From Bacteroidia bacterium (lineage in GTDB: Bacteria; Bacteroidota; Bacteroidia; B-17B0; Aurantibacillaceae): a DNA stretch of 64,000 nt. The position numbers and the translations under genes were made by a program. Positions 11,501 to 19,784 of the stretch are shown one piece after another (position 1 is the first letter of the stretch; every line of letters begins with the position of its first letter). Location: positions 45,379 through 109,378 of the forward strand of contig JAOAIP010000045.1 of NCBI GenBank assembly GCA_026414605.1, given 5' to 3'. The notes beneath the pieces were generated by a model, which worked only from the letters and a program-made list of their open reading frames with translations, searched no databases and had not been told where the DNA came from.

Positions 11501-13382
11501 TTTAAGTGGTGGAAGTTATACCCTTAATATCAATGATGGTAAGGCGTGTATGGCAACTTTTATTTTTACTGTAACAGAACCTGCACCATTAGTGGCTAAT
11601 ATCAATTCTACTCCTGCTTATTGTGGAAATGCGGTGGGTAGTGCTACAGTACAAGTTAGTGGCGGAACGCCTCCGTATCAATATCTATGGAATACACCTA
11701 ATCCTCAAAATACTTCTATTGCTACTAATTTGTCGCCAAATACTTGGACGTGTCAAGTAGTGGATGCTAATAACTGTATTATTAATCCAACCGTTCAAAT
11801 TATTCCTACACCACATCCAACTATTACAAGCACTTCATTTACTCCACCGTTATGTTATGGACAGCAAAATGGTGCGGCAGGTATACAAGTAACAGGAGGA
11901 ACATCCCCCTATTCCTATACATGGAATGCCCCAAGTGGCGGAAATACAGCGACACTTACAGGGCTTGGGGCAGGGGTTTATCAAGTTGTAGTATCTGATA
12001 ATTATGGATGTCAAACATTTACTACTGTAAATGTACAACAGCCCAATCAAGTAGTAATAAATGCAACGCCTAATCATACTATATGCTATGGTACTAATAG
12101 CCAAATCTTTGCAGCAGGAACAGGAGGAATTGCTTCTTACACCTATACTTGGATTCCTTCAATTTACAATGGACCTGGTCCTTATGTTGTTCAACCTACT
12201 GTTACTACATCTTATACCGTAATGGTAAAAGATGCCAATGGATGCGTAGCACCTCCAAGAGTTATTACAGTATTTGTTAATCCGCCATTAGCGGCTGTGG
12301 GAAAAACACTGGATGTATGCGATGCACACATTGCTGTTTTAAGCCCTACTATTACAAGTTTAGGAAATGGAGGACCTTATCAATTTTTCTGGAGTGATGG
12401 AACTAATCAAGCGTATGATAGCGTAATGGTTAATTTGCAATTGGGAAGTGTTTATTCTTATTCTGTAATTATCAAAGATGGTTGTACGATTCCTGATGCA
12501 GTTGCAAATTTTGTTGTCAATGTTAAACCATTACCATCTCCTACTTATAGCATTTTGCCCAATAAAGGATGTCGTCCTGCTAAAATTACCTTTACAGCAA
12601 CAGAAACAAATACCAACAGTATCAATAATTATTATTGGCATATTGAATATAATACAGGTAGTTATGATACTACAAATGGTGTATTTGATATAGATGTTTT
12701 AGGAAATCCAGCAAGTATAGTTTTAAGCAATAATGGAAGTTATGCTGTAAGTATTATGGTTTCTAATCAATACGGATGTTATGTAAATATCCCCTTTATA
12801 GATAGTATTAAAGTGTATCCTAAACCAGTGGCTGCTTTCACTTATTCACCTTTTTATGTAGATATGGTGAATCCCGAAGTTCAATTTACCAATCAATCAC
12901 AAGGGGCATCGCAGTATCTATGGAATTTGGGGGATTATTCATCTAATGATAATTTATCTACGGATACGAATGTTACTCATTATTATCAATATGAAGGTGT
13001 GTATATGGTTAATTTAATAGCCACTAATCAATATGGATGTAAGGATACCGCAGATGCAGTAATACAAGTACGACCACAATTTGCAGTGTATATACCAAAT
13101 ACTTTTACACCAGATGGTAATGATTTGAATGATGTGTTTATTCCCGTAGGAATTGGTATTATGGAGGATGAATACCAAATGCTTATTTACGATAGATGGG
13201 GCAATTTAGTATTTAGTTCTAATAATTTAAAAGTAGGATGGGATGGTAGTATTAAAGGAGACCCGAATCCAAAAGATGGTGTATATGCTTACAAAATAAC
13301 CTTGCTGGATGTTTTTGGTAATAAACACGAATACGTAGGTCATGTATATTGTCAAGTGGTAGATAGAGATCGTGGAAAATGA
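5511..13382 (+). CDS. Giant SprB-repeat cell-surface adhesin with gliding-type C-terminal domain
   Basis: A 2623-residue secreted protein of the SprB type; SprB of Flavobacterium is the mobile surface adhesin of gliding. It has a signal peptide (MKKLLLIIVLLSSLVLKSQ), a unique cysteine-rich N-terminal part to about residue 570, then about 21 repeats of 65-75 residues, each opening with a motif like NVSCYGGNNG, continuing GGxxPYxYxW and closing near AGxYTVxVxDxxGC. PKD-like domains follow at about 2320-2515. The last 100 residues are the gliding-associated C-terminal domain (IPNTFTPDGNDLNDVF, then YDRWGNLVF, WDG, DGVYAYKI), the type B signal for type IX secretion. Canonical sprB is often next to sprF; here the PorP/SprF genes are 9 and 33 kb away. 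It may bind polysaccharide or mediate gliding; ligand and motility are unproven. Confidence 0.9.
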   Translation: MKKLLLIIVLLSSLVLKSQRDYIQRIANYKFSQDSLLGFDEQAASQEALRTNCFGDEYKVFMYYAKRDFIKQKYNLHNEENNDVFEISMTWKGYGNGENPVPTGTPCVNEDFETGTLTGWTNTTGNNSNSCTMAGCCGGGAGLVWIMTTPFSDPIVGTIPASPFGGTKVAKINDNATGARVARLTQIVPVTSSNALFQFAYIAVLQNPGHTCCQQPYIKIDISTCSSCNASNCSNTPLTCPKVDISPPTSGCPALPGGWTQSGGVAYTPTWQIGSVDLTQYIGQCVMIRITVGDCAAGGHYGYCYFDARCMPMTLNVNGIDFPAGSSNVYVNSCGISTATLTAPSGLAPYTWNGPPGSGIVNNNNQTITTSVSGNYTLVMNPPGVCTPITKTVQINISPNPTAGFSFTNNCNTFTLANTGTGSPAVQTYSFIGSSAPSSFTTTANTSTVIFPNPGTYTIMQTVTNSASCTATYSTIVNVPTPPNPAFTINNPIQCLSNNAFVFTAAYTNGSHQYSFSPTSGAPPSSNVQNYGPVSFSAPGTYTVTHTVVDFGCVMSTQSVVTINPMPVVSTSYTNATCGNNNGIIVINNLSPPGQFVSSYQYDGSNIPTSTIINVPAGTHTVGIINNFGCSTQTIINISNTPPITNVSYTTYPATCGNNNGVINVTNVIGGTSGYQYSLNGVTYTASPSFSGLAPGNYSLYIQDIIGCTYSTNVSIISAPGPSGINFQTAPSACVGSTGSFTINAVIGGTSPYSYVVDGIGTNVVTFPLGAGIHTASIIDANSCVYTTTFAINTIPGPSAATVNVVNASCGNNNGGATVVNVMGGASPYQYSFNGSAFSTNNSVSGLGAGMHNVVIKDINSCTLAVVFNVSNIGGPTALNFTVNNVSCNGGNNGVINVSTTGGTAPYNYTLSPNNVTNGLGIFNNLNAGTYTISVKDANNCAYTSTVSISQPAPLSLSFNVTNVSCYSGNNGMINCVGSGGTSPYQFSLNGGAFQSSSTFSNLFAGYYNVTIKDNNNCLVTNTIQINQPTDIQLSVTTKNANCTTANGSATVNVTGGTPPYAYVWSSIGGNAPISNSLTAGNYTVNVMDINGCTKSITLTINSIPGGTAVITAASNVTCKGYNNGWATVSYVGNMTPPISYSWSNGQNTQTANNLAPGNYNCIIQDVCGCTSSIGIGISEPDSLHFSISSNPALCFNQNSGSASVSYISGGTPPFTYLWTPGGQTSATATNLVAGTYSCLITDANGCTRTYSVNVTQPSSVTITSTVNTAYCMQSNGAATVSASGGFPAYSYTWSTGTTGNVLSNVAAGTYTVMVKDANNCVNVFGITIPNTNGPTLTVTGYTNVSCYGGNNGVATTSVNGGVPPYSYMWSNGQNVGTAINLSAGIYTVSVTDAVGCVASASVQITQPPALSLNIIPQHPLCFNSNNGSATALVNGGTSPYSYTWSPVGGNASTASNLSAGIYIVNVKDAMNCGISGTVQLNNPPQMQANVNYTNVTCNGACNGIATANAINANGSITYYWIGGVSPQTTPVFNNLCPGNYTLILTDQNNCTASAVFSITEPPLLNVTITNSANVTCFGANNGYASVIASGGSPSYSYQWLPSGGNSFSANNLAPGTYTIKVTDSKNCQKQQVITITQPSPLQASVSINNVSCYGLNDGSGIVSAWGGTGPYNILWYPSLHNTFSANNLAPGTHTIQVTDANNCVTTITAMVNQPPQLLANVTTTNSNCNMSNGYACVMASGGAGGYSYQWSGSPTYTNACLNNVSAGIYTVMVKDANNCVVYANAVINDISGPVVSITGYTNVSCYGQNNGAAQASLSGGTPPYNIAWTYQGQSGLSITNLPAGNYGITVVDAAGCVGNATVNISQPSPLNSAIVNVGHVSCFGLNDGSATMLVNGGTPAYTYTWTGGSGVQNSQTAVSLIAGNYTCTVKDANGCTSTQTVQILQPNPIAIGSYTIQNVLCNGGNNGQIAANIVGGTPPYTFTWNPSNVNAPVISNLSGGSYTLNINDGKACMATFIFTVTEPAPLVANINSTPAYCGNAVGSATVQVSGGTPPYQYLWNTPNPQNTSIATNLSPNTWTCQVVDANNCIINPTVQIIPTPHPTITSTSFTPPLCYGQQNGAAGIQVTGGTSPYSYTWNAPSGGNTATLTGLGAGVYQVVVSDNYGCQTFTTVNVQQPNQVVINATPNHTICYGTNSQIFAAGTGGIASYTYTWIPSIYNGPGPYVVQPTVTTSYTVMVKDANGCVAPPRVITVFVNPPLAAVGKTLDVCDAHIAVLSPTITSLGNGGPYQFFWSDGTNQAYDSVMVNLQLGSVYSYSVIIKDGCTIPDAVANFVVNVKPLPSPTYSILPNKGCRPAKITFTATETNTNSINNYYWHIEYNTGSYDTTNGVFDIDVLGNPASIVLSNNGSYAVSIMVSNQYGCYVNIPFIDSIKVYPKPVAAFTYSPFYVDMVNPEVQFTNQSQGASQYLWNLGDYSSNDNLSTDTNVTHYYQYEGVYMVNLIATNQYGCKDTADAVIQVRPQFAVYIPNTFTPDGNDLNDVFIPVGIGIMEDEYQMLIYDRWGNLVFSSNNLKVGWDGSIKGDPNPKDGVYAYKITLLDVFGNKHEYVGHVYCQVVDRDRGK
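7230..12075 (+). repeat. Tandem SprB-type protein repeats inside the adhesin gene
   Basis: About 21 units can be counted from their opening cysteine motif, from NATCGNNNG near 7237 to PLCYGQQNG near 11850, with a weaker last unit near 12080. Protein motifs are strongly kept, while the DNA of neighbouring units is clearly diverged. This suggests an old array under purifying selection rather than a recent expansion. Confidence 0.85.
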
Positions 13383-13464
13383 TAAATGAATTAAAGGTTT
13401 AAGTTTAGTAAATTGTTATTCTATTTTTTGATTTAAATCATTCTTTTTTGTTTTATTTAATAAT

Positions 13465-13472
13465 TACATTTG
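13465..13472 (+). promoter_or_regulatory. -7 element TACATTTG before the PaaG-like gene
   Basis: TACATTTG fits TAnnTTTG exactly and ends 13 bases before the ATG at 13486, so the transcript would be nearly leaderless. A TTG lies 14 bases upstream (13448-13450), closer than the usual -33 spacing. Confidence 0.5.
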
Positions 13473-13485
13473 CCACAAAAAATGT

Positions 13486-14262
13486 ATGGCTGTTTTAGAG
13501 ATTAAAAAAGAAAAAGAAGTCGTTTATATTTATTTAAATAGACCTGAAAAGTTTAATAGTTTTAATCGTGAAATGGCATTAGAATTACAATCTGCTTTGA
13601 AAAATTCAGAACAAGATGAATCGTGTAGATGTATTGTTATTAGTGGAAATGGTAAAGCATTTAGTGCAGGGCAAGATTTGGAAGAAGCCATAGATCCTAA
13701 TGGACCTGGTATATCCACAATTGTTACTTCTCATTACAATCCTATTATTGAACTTATTCGAGAAATAAAAAAGCCCATTATTGCAGCAGTTAATGGTGTA
13801 GCAGCGGGGGCAGGTGCCAATATTGCATTGTGTTGTGATATAGTATTGGCATCCGAGTCGGCTTCTTTTATTCAAGCATTTAGTAAAATAGGTCTTATTC
13901 CTGATAGTGGAGGCACTTTCTTTTTACCAAGAATTGTAGGATTTCAAAGGGCTTCTGCATTAATGATGACGGGAGATAAGGTTTCTGCACAAGATGCATT
14001 CCTAATGGGTATGGTGTATAAAGTATTTCCTGCTGAAAATTTTATAGAGGAAGTGAAAAAGTTTGCAGAAAATATCGCTCAAATGCCAACAAAAGCATTG
14101 GTTGCTACCAAAGAGTTATTGAATCAATCATATACAAATTCATTGCATAGTCAACTTTCTCAAGAAGCAGTTTTTCAAGTAGAATTGGCTCAATCTTATG
14201 ACTATAAAGAAGGAGTAAATGCTTTTTTAGAAAAAAGAAAGCCCGTGTTCAAAGGCAAATAA
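13486..14262 (+). CDS. Enoyl-CoA hydratase/isomerase, PaaG-like
   Basis: A 258-residue crotonase-fold enzyme, the usual length. The oxyanion-hole segments are FSAGQDLEEA and GVAAGAGANIALCCDIV, and the acidic catalytic residue is Asp140 in GLIPDSGGT. The run FIQAFSKIGLIPDSGG is typical of PaaG, the isomerase that turns ring 1,2-epoxyphenylacetyl-CoA into the oxepin in phenylacetate breakdown. No other paa gene is adjacent (a PaaI-like thioesterase is 24 kb away), so a general role in acyl-CoA metabolism is equally possible. The chosen ATG sits directly after a -7 promoter element; an overlapping ATG at 13482 is in another frame. Confidence 0.85.
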   Translation: MAVLEIKKEKEVVYIYLNRPEKFNSFNREMALELQSALKNSEQDESCRCIVISGNGKAFSAGQDLEEAIDPNGPGISTIVTSHYNPIIELIREIKKPIIAAVNGVAAGAGANIALCCDIVLASESASFIQAFSKIGLIPDSGGTFFLPRIVGFQRASALMMTGDKVSAQDAFLMGMVYKVFPAENFIEEVKKFAENIAQMPTKALVATKELLNQSYTNSLHSQLSQEAVFQVELAQSYDYKEGVNAFLEKRKPVFKGK

Positions 14263-14295
14263 TAAAGTGAGTGTTTTATTGATAATTTGGTTATT

Positions 14296-15162
14296 ATGGA
14301 ATTCATTAGAAAAATTGATGTTGTAGAAAATATATCTGAAAAGGATTTTTTGAATCATTATTTTTATCCACAAAAGCCCTGTATTATCAAAGGTTTAATT
14401 AAAAACACAGCGGCTGAACATTGGGATTTTGATTATATGAAAAAGGAATTAGGTAATGTAGTAGTTGATGTTTTTGATAATACTATCAACAAAACAAGTG
14501 CGTATGTAGGCGGTGATAAAAAAATGAAGTTCTCTGAATTTATTGATGAAATTTTAAAGAATGAAGATCAATGCCCTTATCGTTTGTTTTTATTTAATGG
14601 GTTTAAGCACTCTGTTCAGTTACAAAAAGATTTCCCTTGTCCTACGATTTTTAAGGGGATATTGGATAATGTGGGTTTTATGTTTTTTGGAGGTAGAAAT
14701 ACTATAGTCCGAATGCATTATGATATAGATATGAGTGCTGTATTACATACTCATTTTTATGGAAAAAAGAGAGTGTTGCTTGTTCCTTATGAGTATTCAC
14801 AATATATGTATCGTCCTTATTTTAATACTTATAGTATAGCAGATTTTTCTTATATTGATGATATTGATTATGAGAAGTGGCCTGCTTTGAGAAAAGTAAA
14901 AGCATACGATATTTATTTAGAACACGGAGATTCATTGTTTATGCCTTGTGGTTGGTGGCATTATATGATTTATTTAGAACCCAGTTTTTCAGTGGCTTAT
15001 AGAAAATTTCCTTATGGTTTTAATAATATCGTCAATGGGGCACTGAATTTAACTACTCGTTTGTGGACAGATAAGTTATTAAATAAATTTTTTGGTAAAA
15101 AATGGGCAGATTTTAAATACAATAAAGCCCTTGAAAATTCAAATAAACTTGCAGGGCTTTAA
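14296..15162 (+). CDS. JmjC/cupin-8 family protein, probable Fe(II)/2-oxoglutarate hydroxylase
   Basis: About 288 residues with the cupin-8 (JmjC-like) fold of Fe(II)/2-oxoglutarate-dependent oxygenases. The iron ligands are visible: HYD at residues 141-143 and His222 in CGWWHYM. The opening PCIIKGLI and FFGGRNTIVRMHYD are typical of this family, which includes peptide and ribosomal-protein hydroxylases; the substrate cannot be read from sequence. A longer start at 14287 would be TTG; the ATG at 14296 gives a normal N-terminus. It follows the PaaG-like gene by 33 bases in the same direction, so the two may be co-transcribed. A terminator-like stem is built into its 3' end. Confidence 0.8.
   Translation: MEFIRKIDVVENISEKDFLNHYFYPQKPCIIKGLIKNTAAEHWDFDYMKKELGNVVVDVFDNTINKTSAYVGGDKKMKFSEFIDEILKNEDQCPYRLFLFNGFKHSVQLQKDFPCPTIFKGILDNVGFMFFGGRNTIVRMHYDIDMSAVLHTHFYGKKRVLLVPYEYSQYMYRPYFNTYSIADFSYIDDIDYEKWPALRKVKAYDIYLEHGDSLFMPCGWWHYMIYLEPSFSVAYRKFPYGFNNIVNGALNLTTRLWTDKLLNKFFGKKWADFKYNKALENSNKLAGL
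15124..15160. terminator. Terminator-like stem inside the 3' end of the cupin gene
   Basis: AAAGCCCT (15124-15131) pairs with AGGGCTTT (15153-15160) around a 21-base loop. The stem covers the last codons, so the coding sequence doubles as the stem. The T tract is poor on the plus strand and better on the minus strand, where it could end the aldolase transcript. Confidence 0.5.
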
Positions 15163-15198
15163 TATGAGGAATGTATAAATTGTAAAAATACTTGGTTA

Positions 15199-16227
15199 TT
15201 AAATCTCAAATTTCTGAAGAGTTTGAACAACGTGATTTATCATTTCATCAGTGATGTCTCTGTGTGTAACCATACGAATAGTATGTTTTCCAAAACTGGA
15301 TACTTTGATGTTATTTTGTAATAAAAATTGTTCAAATTGAAGTGGCGAGACATCCTCTTTTAATTCAAAAATGATGATATTAGTATAAACAGGTTTTACG
15401 GATTTGATGAAGTGTAAGTTGATTAAAGTAGTATAAATTTGTTTTGCACGAATATGATCTTGTTTTAATGCTTGAATGTGATGTTTTAAAGCATACAAAC
15501 CGGCTGCTGCCAAGATACCTACTTGTCGCATTCCCCCACCCATTTGTTTTCTGATTCTGCGGGCCCTTTTAATGTCATCTTTATTACCAATCAGTAAAGT
15601 TCCAACGGGAGCACCAAGCCCTTTAGATAAGCATACTGAAATAGTATCACAATATTTTCCTATATCTTGTGCTGAATAATCATTTTCAACAATGGCATTA
15701 AATATCCTTGCTCCATCTATGTGGAGTTTTAATTTTCTTTTTTTACAAAGGTCATAAATGGCTTTAATACCTTTTAAAGAATAATAAGTGCCGCCTGCTC
15801 TATTGCAAGTGTTTTCAATGACAACTAAAGACGATCTTGTAAGCCAATCGTATTCAGGATTTATATTTAACTCAATCATTTCGGCAGAAAGTATTCCATC
15901 AGTAGTGTGGATAAGTTTGGGTTGAATGCCTGAATGAACAGCCATTCCACCGGTTTCATAATGATAAATATGCGAATGAATATCGCAAATCACTTCATCG
16001 CCTGGCTGGGTGTGAAGTCGCAATGCAATTTGATTACTCATTGTTCCACTGGGACAAAACAAGGCGGCTTCCTTCCCAAATAAACCTGCCGCATACTCTT
16101 CTAACTCATTCACTGTCGGATCTTCACCAAATACATCATCACCTACTTCGGCTTGTAGCATTGCTTGAAGCATTTCTTTAGTAGGTTTTGTAACCGTATC
16201 GCTTCTTAAATCTATAATTACAGTCAT
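15199..16227 (-). CDS. Low-specificity L-threonine aldolase (PLP enzyme)
   Basis: This cytoplasmic fold-type I PLP enzyme cleaves L-threonine or allo-threonine to glycine and acetaldehyde. The 342-residue protein begins [15 protein letters not shown] and has [15 protein letters not shown], the cofactor aspartate in [11 protein letters not shown] and the Schiff-base lysine Lys202 in [11 protein letters not shown], all characteristic of the family. The longest frame starts at 16251 with TTG inside the upstream peptidase gene; the ATG at 16227, four bases after the peptidase stop, is preferred. It is the second gene of a tight pair with the M1 peptidase. Beta-eliminating lyases are related but lack this N-terminal signature. 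Confidence 0.92.
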   Translation of the reverse strand: MTVIIDLRSDTVTKPTKEMLQAMLQAEVGDDVFGEDPTVNELEEYAAGLFGKEAALFCPSGTMSNQIALRLHTQPGDEVICDIHSHIYHYETGGMAVHSGIQPKLIHTTDGILSAEMIELNINPEYDWLTRSSLVVIENTCNRAGGTYYSLKGIKAIYDLCKKRKLKLHIDGARIFNAIVENDYSAQDIGKYCDTISVCLSKGLGAPVGTLLIGNKDDIKRARRIRKQMGGGMRQVGILAAAGLYALKHHIQALKQDHIRAKQIYTTLINLHFIKSVKPVYTNIIIFELKEDVSPLQFEQFLLQNNIKVSSFGKHTIRMVTHRDITDEMINHVVQTLQKFEI

Positions 16228-16231
16228 TGTA

Positions 16232-18577
16232 TTAGTGTTTTTGTTTTTCAAAATAATTCAGTGTTTCCTTGGCAGCAGCAGCCAAACGATGATTGGCACT
16301 TTGGCTGGCTTGTTGCAGATATTGTTTTACTTTGTTATTAAAATAGTTGATTTTTATAAGCGTATTAAATGCATTGATACGCGTGCGAAATTCAAATGAT
16401 GGTGAAGCATAAAAAACAATTTTATCAGCAAGTTTTTTATCTTTTGTTTGTAAGTATTCTATGGCTAATGCCGTTATTTCTATGTTTCGGTCGTTGGGTT
16501 TAAATTTATTTGTATTTGAAATGATTTGCTGATATTCATTGGGATAGTTAGAATAGAGCAACCACATTAATTTCTCAATGTTGATGTAGGATTTTGTGCT
16601 TTGTATAGCACTAAAAAAATCATTTTTGAGTAAAGAAGGTATTTTGGGTGTATTATCAATCAGTGTGCGAGTAACCAAAGGATGTGCTTGCAATAATGCG
16701 TGCTTTAAGATTTGTAGAGATGTTGGATGGGCTGTATCTGTGGCTAATTGTTTTACAATTTCAGATAAGATGGCGTGAAAATTTTCTTTGTAATAACTTT
16801 TTTGTAATAATTCTCTTTTTTTATCAATAGGCATATCTCTCATTGCTACAAAAGCATCGTAGCGATCAAGCATATTTTGGGCTTGTGCGGCTTGATTTTT
16901 AAGCATTTCAAAGTCCTTTGGAAAATTTACTTTTTTCAAGATGTTAGAATTTGGATCAAAGAGAACATAACTAATTGTCTTATTTTTATCAAATGGAATT
17001 TGAACTATTTCATCTTTATTTTGAATAATCATTCTTTTATTGATAAAAGTTCCATCTGTAAAATGGATTTCAAATTCAATAGGCATCTTAAAGAGATAAA
17101 CATTGTCTTGAAATGCTTGTACTTGTTTTACATAAAAGACGCCAATGCTTTGATTATCTTTTTCCATTCTTTCAAATTTCACATCATAACTTGGCTCACC
17201 GCCACGATATAACCATTCATCAAAAAACCAATCCAAGTTTATACCGGTTTCCTTGTATATTGCCATCATCAAATCATTGGATTCAACATTTTGATAAGGA
17301 TGTTCTTGTAAATAACGTTTTATAGAAGCATTGAATAAGTCCTTTCCAATAACATATTTCATCATATGCAAGACATAAGCCCCTTTGGGATAAATACGTG
17401 TTGTCCCTGCCAATGAATGAGCAATGGGGTATAAATTTTTTTCAGATTCTTTAATTATTCCTTCAGTTGCAGATTTTCTCAACCAATCATAATGATCTTT
17501 TCCAAAATATGCTTCTTCTACAAGCCAATTGTAATGTGTTGCAAAACTTTCTTGAAGCCACACGTGTGCAGGAGAATAAGCCGTTACATAATCACCAAAC
17601 CATTGATGGGCTAACTCGTGAGCCGCTACTGGTAAGAAATCACGATCATTGATAGAATATTCATCTATTAAAAAGAAATCACCAAAGATAGTTGCTGTAG
17701 TATTTTCCATTGCACCAAACATATATTCTTGAACAGGTATTACAGAATATCTTTCCCAAGGATATTTAAATCCCGTTTCATTTTCTAAAAAGTCCATCAT
17801 TTGTGCAGAAAAACGAAAGGTTGTATCCACACAATATTCTTTTTCTGGATAATAATAAGCAGTTATTTCAACACCACTTTTGCTTTTAAATTTTTTGAAC
17901 TTGTAATTTCCAATGGCTAACATTATTAAATAAGGGGCGTGTGGCTTGTTCATTCTATAATGCCAAACTTTTATGTTGTCTTTGAGTTCTTTTTGGTCTA
18001 TTAAAACACCATTTGAAATAACAGGATATTTTTTATTGAATTCTATAAAAATATCTGTGGTAATTTTATCCGACATATCATCAAACATAGGAATCCAATG
18101 TCTATTGTCAATGCCTTGACCTTGTGTCCATATTTGTCTTTGAGAATATCTTAAAGAGTCCGTCCAACCAATAAAATACAGCCCTCGCTTTGGGGTGCAT
18201 TCATAAGAAATACTCATTTTTTCAATATTATCTTTGAATAGTTTTTTTGGAAAATAAATAGTTAGTAAATTGTTTTTTTGTTTGAAACTACTAATTTCTT
18301 GATTTTGAAATACAATTTTATTGACTTTAATATTTACAGCATCTAACTCAATTGAATCAATAGAAGATCTCGTCACTTTGAAAGTATGCGTAACTTCACC
18401 AAAAACTTTTGAATTTAAGGTATCAAATTTTAAGTGTAATTCCAGATGTTGAAAATTTACAAGGTGTTCTCTTGCTGATTTTTCTTGGTCTTTTAAGTAA
18501 CAATTGAATTGATTGAATTGAGCATGGATATTAATCTCCCACTGGATGATGAATAAAATAATGATGGTTTTTCTCAT
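16232..18577 (-). CDS. M1 family zinc aminopeptidase
   Basis: A 781-residue exported metallopeptidase that would remove N-terminal residues from peptides. An N-terminal hydrophobic signal ends near INIHAQ. The beta-sandwich domain is followed by the exopeptidase motif GAMEN in [10 protein letters not shown] and the zinc site HELAHQWFG (His320, Glu321, His324) with Glu343 in [10 protein letters not shown], the exact HExxH-18-E pattern. The C-terminal third is helical, as usual for M1 enzymes. No lipobox or type IX sorting domain is seen, so it is probably periplasmic. It is transcribed divergently from prfA and leads the aldolase gene. Confidence 0.93.
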   Translation of the reverse strand: MRKTIIILFIIQWEINIHAQFNQFNCYLKDQEKSAREHLVNFQHLELHLKFDTLNSKVFGEVTHTFKVTRSSIDSIELDAVNIKVNKIVFQNQEISSFKQKNNLLTIYFPKKLFKDNIEKMSISYECTPKRGLYFIGWTDSLRYSQRQIWTQGQGIDNRHWIPMFDDMSDKITTDIFIEFNKKYPVISNGVLIDQKELKDNIKVWHYRMNKPHAPYLIMLAIGNYKFKKFKSKSGVEITAYYYPEKEYCVDTTFRFSAQMMDFLENETGFKYPWERYSVIPVQEYMFGAMENTTATIFGDFFLIDEYSINDRDFLPVAAHELAHQWFGDYVTAYSPAHVWLQESFATHYNWLVEEAYFGKDHYDWLRKSATEGIIKESEKNLYPIAHSLAGTTRIYPKGAYVLHMMKYVIGKDLFNASIKRYLQEHPYQNVESNDLMMAIYKETGINLDWFFDEWLYRGGEPSYDVKFERMEKDNQSIGVFYVKQVQAFQDNVYLFKMPIEFEIHFTDGTFINKRMIIQNKDEIVQIPFDKNKTISYVLFDPNSNILKKVNFPKDFEMLKNQAAQAQNMLDRYDAFVAMRDMPIDKKRELLQKSYYKENFHAILSEIVKQLATDTAHPTSLQILKHALLQAHPLVTRTLIDNTPKIPSLLKNDFFSAIQSTKSYINIEKLMWLLYSNYPNEYQQIISNTNKFKPNDRNIEITALAIEYLQTKDKKLADKIVFYASPSFEFRTRINAFNTLIKINYFNNKVKQYLQQASQSANHRLAAAAKETLNYFEKQKH

Positions 18578-18698
18578 ATTTTTTTGTCGCCAAGGTAATA
18601 AGAAAAAATAAAGTTATTTTAAGCAATAAAATTTCTTAACAAAGAAAATAATCTGTAATTTCGCAATTTGAAACTATTGGAAAAACAATTACAGCACT

Positions 18699-19784
18699 AT
18701 GATTGAAAAATTAGAAGAAATAAAAAGAAAATTTCAAGACATTGAACTGAAACTTTCTGACCCCTCTACGATGTCAGATATGAAAAAATTTAAACAACTA
18801 AATATTGAATACAATCAACTTAAAGAAATTGTTGATAAATTTGAAGAATATAAAAAAGTTTACAATTCTGTTCAACAAGCCAAAGATATATTGACAAATG
18901 AAAAAGATAAAGATTTAATAGAATTAGCCAAACAAGAACTTGCTGAAAATGAAGACAAATTGAAACAATTAGAAAGTGAAATTCGTATTTTACTTATCCC
19001 CAAAGACCCAGAAGATGCCAAAAATGCTGTAATGGAAATTCGTGCTGGAACAGGTGGTGATGAAGCCGCTATTTTTGCAGGTGATTTGTTTGAAATGTAT
19101 AAAAGATATTGTGATAAAAAAGGTTTTCAAGTAGAAGTAGTAGATTCTAACCCAGGTACAATGGGCGGTTACAAAGAAATTATATTTAATGTAAAGGGAC
19201 CCAATGCGTATGGTACTTTGAAATTTGAAAGTGGAGTTCATCGAGTTCAACGAGTGCCTGCTACTGAAACACAAGGACGAGTGCATACATCTGCTGCGAG
19301 TGTAGTGGTACTTCCCGAAGCCGATGAATTTGATGTAGATGTAAAAGAATCGGATGTAAAAATGGAGACCGCACGAAGCGGTGGAGCAGGGGGGCAAAAT
19401 GTCAATAAAGTAGAAACAAAAGTCATTCTTACACATATTCCTACGGGTATTACTGTGATGTGTCAAACTGAAAGAACACAGTTGGGAAACAGAGAAAAGG
19501 CAATGCAAATGTTGAAAAATAAACTTTATGAAATAGAATATCAAAAACGATTAGAAGAAGTTTCACATAAGCGTAAAACAATGGTCAGTACAGGCGATAG
19601 AAGTGCTAAAATTAGAACCTATAATTATCCACAAAATAGAATAACCGATCATCGCATCAATCTGACTTTGTACAAATTAAATGAGTTTATGAATGGCGAC
19701 ATTCAAGAAATGATTGATGCTCTTCAATTTGCTGAAAATACAGAACGATTAAAAGAATCAGGATTACAAGAAATAAACACTTGA
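18699..19784 (+). CDS. prfA: Peptide chain release factor 1
   Basis: RF1 recognises UAA and UAG stop codons and triggers peptide release on the ribosome. The protein has the normal 361 residues. The codon-recognition tripeptide PAT lies in [11 protein letters not shown], which separates RF1 from RF2 (SPF), and the catalytic GGQ is at 231-233 in [11 protein letters not shown]. The final TGA overlaps the TTG start of the following histidine kinase, suggesting translational coupling. A near-consensus -7 element TAATTTCG lies at 18656-18663, without a clear -33 box. Confidence 0.97.
   Translation: MIEKLEEIKRKFQDIELKLSDPSTMSDMKKFKQLNIEYNQLKEIVDKFEEYKKVYNSVQQAKDILTNEKDKDLIELAKQELAENEDKLKQLESEIRILLIPKDPEDAKNAVMEIRAGTGGDEAAIFAGDLFEMYKRYCDKKGFQVEVVDSNPGTMGGYKEIIFNVKGPNAYGTLKFESGVHRVQRVPATETQGRVHTSAASVVVLPEADEFDVDVKESDVKMETARSGGAGGQNVNKVETKVILTHIPTGITVMCQTERTQLGNREKAMQMLKNKLYEIEYQKRLEEVSHKRKTMVSTGDRSAKIRTYNYPQNRITDHRINLTLYKLNEFMNGDIQEMIDALQFAENTERLKESGLQEINT

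Noticed and set aside
18990..19544. 184-residue minus-strand frame inside prfA
   Set aside because: It is the antisense shadow of a highly conserved gene, rich in Phe, His and Cys from reverse reading of Lys and Gln codons.
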